From: Saccharina japonica
Lineage: Eukaryota; Sar; Phaeophyceae; Laminariales; Laminariaceae
Direction of reading: 5' to 3'
Assembly (NCBI GenBank): GCA_008828725.1
Contig: MEHQ01000678.1
Location: 1 to 64,000 of the forward strand
Length of the DNA: 64,000 bases
The translations under genes were made by a program, and so were the position numbers. The notes under the pieces were generated by a model. The model was not told the origin of the DNA, searched no databases, and worked only from the letters and a program-made list of their open reading frames with translations. This document shows, piece by piece, positions 58,072-64,000 of this stretch (position 1 is the stretch's first letter; the number at the start of each line of letters is the position of its first letter).

Positions 58072-59569
58072 ATAGCACGTGTCCCCCAACAACGCCCCGA
58101 CTTCTTATCCCATCGACTTCCCATCGCACGTTCAAATCAGCTACGAGCCGTATTGACAACTACAGTAACAAACTTTACGGCTTGGACTCCGTCAGCCCAC
58201 ATTGCACTGATTGCACGCGGTGGAGAAAGCAGCCTCCGAAACAAGCAAGCAAACGAACGAACAACGAACAAGCAAACAAACAAGTACCGCGGGTAAGAAA
58301 TAAAAGTACATCGCCCCCCGTAAGTATGTACGAGAGCAAGAGAGCACCCACCCACCCACCCACCCACCCACCCAACCAACCAAACCCACCAAGCGAATAA
58401 ATCAACAAAACGAACCAGCACACAACCAACAAATCACCTCTCTTTTGCCTCAAATCTCAACGCGGGAATACTAATATAATACGCTTCTTCTTGCTACTGA
58501 CTGCTGTTTTTGTAGTATGGAAAATCGGGCACCGGAAAACATCTAACTCACCCGGAGACCAACTAACCGTATCACAGACCATCATGTTCGCTGGTACCAT
58601 GCTCACGACAAATACTACGAGGAGGCGCACATCCCACCCAGGGGATGGGCTCGGGCCGGCGAAGGGTGCACCAGAGCAGAAGACAAGACATACATCCGAT
58701 TGTTCTCAAAACGACGAATGAATTCCGTCATGTATTAGTGAAAGTACGCACCGAGCAAAAAAATCAAAAACAAGCATGCCTACAGCACAGGACAGACAAG
58801 ACAGGTACAACAACATCTCCCTCCCTCCCTCCTTTCTTTCTCAGATGGTATAGCTACATCACCGTGCTCAACCACCACCACCACCATCATCATCACCGTC
58901 ACTGCTTGTCGTCGTGTGTTTGCTCCCTCGAGAGTTGTAAATAATTAGTGGATGCAAGCTACTATGCCGTGCTTTCAGTGACGCACGTCCCTGTGCGTTA
59001 CCCAGAGCAGAGCGAACAACTGGCTACAGTTACATCTTGGTGCCTTAATGGTATGCCGCCTTCATTTCACCCTCTCCGATCATTTTCGCGCCTATTTCTG
59101 ATCCTCGTCGTAGCGAACAACATCGAAGAGAGCGAAACAACGAAACAAAAAGACAAAAAAAGAGAAAAACAAAAAAAAATAGGGGAAAAAAAATGCCGCT
59201 TCTTCCCTCTCGTTTTACCGTGAAAAGGCTACTATTCCCGCTGGTTACTAAAAACAACGTTGTGCTATCTATGCTACTATTTCACCCACCCGCCCACCCA
59301 CCCACCCATCTACCCTCCCACCCACCTACCGACTCCTTTCCGCCTGCCCGCCCGCTAGCCTCAACAAAAAAACGCTTCGCGAGTGATCCGAATTACACGC
59401 TCCCACACGCTTCTAAAACACAAAAAACGAAACAAACCAAAACAGCAGCAGCACAGCGCCAGCTGCATAATTAGCAACATCAACAGTAATCGTAGTAGTA
59501 GCGAAGGAGAGCAAAACTCGCACTTGAAAAGGCACACGGCAGCAGGCCGCCTCTCGAGACCACAAGAAA
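58072..59569. other. Unassigned stretch with CACC tracts
   Basis: CACC repeats occur at 58347-58376 and 59283-59330. No exon or known element recognised. Confidence 0.4.
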
Positions 59570-59775
59570 GCTCAAACCAGCCAATCATAACCTAAATCGC
59601 GAGGAAACCAGCCAATAAGAACGTTCCAACGAGAAACCCAGCCAATCAGAACGTTCCCACAAGGAAGCCAACCAATCACAAGGTACTACAAAGAAACCAG
59701 CCAATCGTATCATAATGTTGCACGGATCCCAGCCAATCAAAACGTCACAAATTGAAACCATCCAATCAGAAAACA
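59570..59775 (+). repeat. Array of seven CCAAT-box units, about 30 bp each
   Basis: Each unit reads close to AAACCAGCCAATCAGAACGT. CCAAT is kept in all seven (near 59580, 59608, 59640, 59670, 59699, 59734 and 59761) while surrounding bases vary. Confidence 0.75.
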
Positions 59776-60074
59776 CTAAACTGTGACAGGTATATCAAAC
59801 ATCAGGCGACTCGTTGAATCTGCGTTGGTATCAGGTATAATGTACTGGTATATACTTCGAAGTATCGTACTGCAAGAATATATATATACGTACCAGGTAC
59901 CAGGTATATATATACCGTGTACCTGGTACGTAATACATCAGATGTGACGGTAAAGCCAACTACAAGTTGAGCTGCACAGCAAAAAAAATGTCCCGATGAA
60001 ATAAGGACCATTTGTATACTGAAACTAAACGCAAACGGTCCGTAAATTCCAGGACAGAGTGATATCATATACTA

Positions 60075-60383
60075 TCAGTCGAAGTCGGCAAAATCTGCCT
60101 CCAAAATCGCCATCGCCTCCTCCGCCAGGCGGCTATCCCGCGTGTCCACCGCCTCCCCACCCTCCACCAAAACCCTACCGTTCTCGATCGTGTTGCGCGG
60201 CCAGACGAGCGGGTTGCCCCTGTGTTCCAGCCCCACCGGGAAGCGCGTCAGCGGCCTGTTGCGAGAGATGCCGTCGGGATTGGCCGCACGGGAGTTCCTC
60301 ACGCCCTCGCGCTGTTTGCGCCCGGGGAGGGGGGGTATTTTTGCCCCGGCCTCTTCGATCTCCTCTTTGGAAAGCATGGCGTC
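60075..60383 (-). CDS. Terminal exon of an unrecognised gene
   Basis: A minus-strand exon starts after a good acceptor (pyrimidine-rich ...CCGTTACCCGCCAG) and runs about 102 codons to a TGA at 60075-60077. It includes MLSKEEIEEAGAKIPPLPG, ANPDGISRNRPLTRFP and LEHRGNPLVWPRNTIENG, and ends in an acidic tail (ILEADFADFD). Composition is that of a real soluble protein, without membrane segments or low-complexity drift. The ATG at the exon start could be internal or initiating, but the acceptor favours a last exon. Upstream exons would lie beyond the gap and 9-bp array. I do not recognise the family. Confidence 0.55.
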   Translation of the reverse strand, partial: DAMLSKEEIEEAGAKIPPLPGRKQREGVRNSRAANPDGISRNRPLTRFPVGLEHRGNPLVWPRNTIENGRVLVEGGEAVDTRDSRLAEEAMAILEADFADFD

Positions 60384-60713
60384 TGGCGGGTAACGGCGGC
60401 GGCGGAGGCGACGTGCAACAGTAGCAGACAACGTCCAAAAGCTCAACATTATTGTGATCAACGGCTATAATATCAGCGGTTTCGAGGTCAGCAGTCAACG
60501 GTCAACGATCTTACGGTCAACGGTGTTGATATCAACGGTTTTATAGGTTAACGGTTTTGTAGGTCAACGGTCTTGAGGTCAACGGGTCAAAAACAAAACC
60601 GTGTTCAGGCAGGCATTCTATGTTACTGTTGTTGTCTTGAGTCACCACGACGCGTTCCCGTGCCAACCGCGTGTACACCTTTAGGGGTCGATCAACAGTT
60701 ATAACCATGGGGG

Positions 60714-60714
60714 N
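60714..60714. other. Assembly gap marker (single N)
   Basis: The N directly precedes the 9-bp array. Confidence 0.9.
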
Positions 60715-63700
60715 GCAAGGCAAGCAAGGCAAGCAAGGCAAGCAAGGCAAGCAAGGCAAGCAAGGCAAGCAAGGCAAGCAAGGCAAGCAAGGCAAGCAAG
60801 GCAAGCAAGGCAAGCAAGGCAAGCAAGGCAAGCAAGGCAAGCAAGGCAAGCAAGGCAAGCAAGGCAAGCAAGGCAAGCAAGGCAAGCAAGGCAAGCAAGG
60901 CAAGCAAGGCAAGCAAGGCAAGCAAGGCAAGCAAGGCAAGCAAGGCAAGCAAGGCAAGCAAGGCAAGCAAGGCAAGCAAGGCAAGCAAGGCAAGCAAGGC
61001 AAGCAAGGCAAGCAAGGCAAGCAAGGCAAGCAAGGCAAGCAAGGCAAGCAAGGCAAGCAAGGCAAGCAAGGCAAGCAAGGCAAGCAAGGCAAGCAAGGCA
61101 AGCAAGGCAAGCAAGGCAAGCAAGGCAAGCAAGGCAAGCAAGGCAAGCAAGGCAAGCAAGGCAAGCAAGGCAAGCAAGGCAAGCAAGGCAAGCAAGGCAA
61201 GCAAGGCAAGCAAGGCAAGCAAGGCAAGCAAGGCAAGCAAGGCAAGCAAGGCAAGCAAGGCAAGCAAGGCAAGCAAGGCAAGCAAGGCAAGCAAGGCAAG
61301 CAAGGCAAGCAAGGCAAGCAAGGCAAGCAAGGCAAGCAAGGCAAGCAAGGCAAGCAAGGCAAGCAAGGCAAGCAAGGCAAGCAAGGCAAGCAAGGCAAGC
61401 AAGGCAAGCAAGGCAAGCAAGGCAAGCAAGGCAAGCAAGGCAAGCAAGGCAAGCAAGGCAAGCAAGGCAAGCAAGGCAAGCAAGGCAAGCAAGGCAAGCA
61501 AGGCAAGCAAGGCAAGCAAGGCAAGCAAGGCAAGCAAGGCAAGCAAGGCAAGCAAGGCAAGCAAGGCAAGCAAGGCAAGCAAGGCAAGCAAGGCAAGCAA
61601 GGCAAGCAAGGCAAGCAAGGCAAGCAAGGCAAGCAAGGCAAGCAAGGCAAGCAAGGCAAGCAAGGCAAGCAAGGCAAGCAAGGCAAGCAAGGCAAGCAAG
61701 GCAAGCAAGGCAAGCAAGGCAAGCAAGGCAAGCAAGGCAAGCAAGGCAAGCAAGGCAAGCAAGGCAAGCAAGGCAAGCAAGGCAAGCAAGGCAAGCAAGG
61801 CAAGCAAGGCAAGCAAGGCAAGCAAGGCAAGCAAGGCAAGCAAGGCAAGCAAGGCAAGCAAGGCAAGCAAGGCAAGCAAGGCAAGCAAGGCAAGCAAGGC
61901 AAGCAAGGCAAGCAAGGCAAGCAAGGCAAGCAAGGCAAGCAAGGCAAGCAAGGCAAGCAAGGCAAGCAAGGCAAGCAAGGCAAGCAAGGCAAGCAAGGCA
62001 AGCAAGGCAAGCAAGGCAAGCAAGGCAAGCAAGGCAAGCAAGGCAAGCAAGGCAAGCAAGGCAAGCAAGGCAAGCAAGGCAAGCAAGGCAAGCAAGGCAA
62101 GCAAGGCAAGCAAGGCAAGCAAGGCAAGCAAGGCAAGCAAGGCAAGCAAGGCAAGCAAGGCAAGCAAGGCAAGCAAGGCAAGCAAGGCAAGCAAGGCAAG
62201 CAAGGCAAGCAAGGCAAGCAAGGCAAGCAAGGCAAGCAAGGCAAGCAAGGCAAGCAAGGCAAGCAAGGCAAGCAAGGCAAGCAAGGCAAGCAAGGCAAGC
62301 AAGGCAAGCAAGGCAAGCAAGGCAAGCAAGGCAAGCAAGGCAAGCAAGGCAAGCAAGGCAAGCAAGGCAAGCAAGGCAAGCAAGGCAAGCAAGGCAAGCA
62401 AGGCAAGCAAGGCAAGCAAGGCAAGCAAGGCAAGCAAGGCAAGCAAGGCAAGCAAGGCAAGCAAGGCAAGCAAGGCAAGCAAGGCAAGCAAGGCAAGCAA
62501 GGCAAGCAAGGCAAGCAAGGCAAGCAAGGCAAGCAAGGCAAGCAAGGCAAGCAAGGCAAGCAAGGCAAGCAAGGCAAGCAAGGCAAGCAAGGCAAGCAAG
62601 GCAAGCAAGGCAAGCAAGGCAAGCAAGGCAAGCAAGGCAAGCAAGGCAAGCAAGGCAAGCAAGGCAAGCAAGGCAAGCAAGGCAAGCAAGGCAAGCAAGG
62701 CAAGCAAGGCAAGCAAGGCAAGCAAGGCAAGCAAGGCAAGCAAGGCAAGCAAGGCAAGCAAGGCAAGCAAGGCAAGCAAGGCAAGCAAGGCAAGCAAGGC
62801 AAGCAAGGCAAGCAAGGCAAGCAAGGCAAGCAAGGCAAGCAAGGCAAGCAAGGCAAGCAAGGCAAGCAAGGCAAGCAAGGCAAGCAAGGCAAGCAAGGCA
62901 AGCAAGGCAAGCAAGGCAAGCAAGGCAAGCAAGGCAAGCAAGGCAAGCAAGGCAAGCAAGGCAAGCAAGGCAAGCAAGGCAAGCAAGGCAAGCAAGGCAA
63001 GCAAGGCAAGCAAGGCAAGCAAGGCAAGCAAGGCAAGCAAGGCAAGCAAGGCAAGCAAGGCAAGCAAGGCAAGCAAGGCAAGCAAGGCAAGCAAGGCAAG
63101 CAAGGCAAGCAAGGCAAGCAAGGCAAGCAAGGCAAGCAAGGCAAGCAAGGCAAGCAAGGCAAGCAAGGCAAGCAAGGCAAGCAAGGCAAGCAAGGCAAGC
63201 AAGGCAAGCAAGGCAAGCAAGGCAAGCAAGGCAAGCAAGGCAAGCAAGGCAAGCAAGGCAAGCAAGGCAAGCAAGGCAAGCAAGGCAAGCAAGGCAAGCA
63301 AGGCAAGCAAGGCAAGCAAGGCAAGCAAGGCAAGCAAGGCAAGCAAGGCAAGCAAGGCAAGCAAGGCAAGCAAGGCAAGCAAGGCAAGCAAGGCAAGCAA
63401 GGCAAGCAAGGCAAGCAAGGCAAGCAAGGCAAGCAAGGCAAGCAAGGCAAGCAAGGCAAGCAAGGCAAGCAAGGCAAGCAAGGCAAGCAAGGCAAGCAAG
63501 GCAAGCAAGGCAAGCAAGGCAAGCAAGGCAAGCAAGGCAAGCAAGGCAAGCAAGGCAAGCAAGGCAAGCAAGGCAAGCAAGGCAAGCAAGGCAAGCAAGG
63601 CAAGCAAGGCAAGCAAGGCAAGCAAGGCAAGCAAGGCAAGCAAGGCAAGCAAGGCAAGCAAGGCAAGCAAGGCAAGCAAGGCAAGCAAGGCAAGCAAGGC

Positions 63701-64000
63701 AAGCAAGGCAAGCAAGGCAAGCAAGGCAAGCAAGGCAAGCAAGGCAAGCAAGGCAAGCAAGGCAAGCAAGGCAAGCAAGGCAAGCAAGGCAAGCAAGGCA
63801 AGCAAGGCAAGCAAGGCAAGCAAGGCAAGCAAGGCAAGCAAGGCAAGCAAGGCAAGCAAGGCAAGCAAGGCAAGCAAGGCAAGCAAGGCAAGCAAGGCAA
63901 GCAAGGCAAGCAAGGCAAGCAAGGCAAGCAAGGCAAGCAAGGCAAGCAAGGCAAGCAAGGCAAGCAAGGCAAGCAAGGCAAGCAAGGCAAGCAAGGCAAG
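60715..64000 (+). repeat. Perfect 9-bp tandem array, (GCAAGGCAA)n
   Basis: About 365 uninterrupted copies run to the window end. Because the unit is 9 bp without stops, reading frames stay open (for example Cys-Leu-Pro and Leu-Leu-Ala repeats on the minus strand), but no gene is implied. Confidence 0.95.

Noticed and set aside
60541-63999. Open frames of over 1000 codons (Cys-Leu-Pro and Leu-Leu-Ala repeats)
   Set aside because: A stop-free 9-bp repeat keeps frames open by itself; there is no start, domain or splice support.

Overview
The window is nuclear DNA of a eukaryote. Genes are split by GT-AG introns, interstitial TTAGGG repeats are present, and most of the sequence is transposon and satellite DNA. 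The best clue to lineage is the histidyl-tRNA synthetase gene. Its catalytic body is of the plant/organelle type, and its presequence looks like a signal peptide followed by a Phe-led transit peptide (VRAFVPN). That pattern is typical of plastid proteins in algae with a red secondary plastid, so an ochrophyte such as a brown alga or relative is the favoured guess. This is inference, not proof.

Layout. 1-5250: a transposon with very long inverted arms, filled with GTTAC/GTAAC palindromes. 5253-10132: a Ty3/gypsy-type LTR element with degenerate pol, a tRNA-Ser(GCT) primer site extended to half a tRNA, and an inverted duplication inside it. 10.1-27 kb: almost gene-free, rich in a tRNA-derived SINE family (about 11 copies), several MITEs nested in those SINEs, a 523-bp tandem duplication, and a satellite of about 210 bp that ends in telomere-like repeats. 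27.3-29.85 kb: a dead non-LTR reverse transcriptase on the minus strand. 30-33.9 kb: unassigned low-copy repeats.

33.97-39.22 kb (minus): a multi-exon gene for a two-VOC-domain (glyoxalase/dioxygenase superfamily) protein. 41.32-54.26 kb (plus): seven exons of histidyl-tRNA synthetase. The two genes point away from each other from a spacer near 40.9-41.3 kb. The synthetase introns are up to about 3.5 kb and carry several motif-filled transposons, minisatellites and a duplicated exon next to an assembly gap. The 3' part of the synthetase (HisA motif, motif 3, anticodon-binding domain) was not found in the window.

54.3-60 kb: MITEs, CACC-rich tracts and an array of seven CCAAT boxes. 60.08-60.38 kb (minus): the last exon of an unrecognised gene. 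60714 is a gap base, followed to the window end by a perfect 9-bp tandem array. Two single-N gaps (48260 and 60714) each touch a perfect array, so assembly artefacts must be considered there. I found no CRISPR array, no intact tRNA or rRNA gene and no prokaryotic operon.
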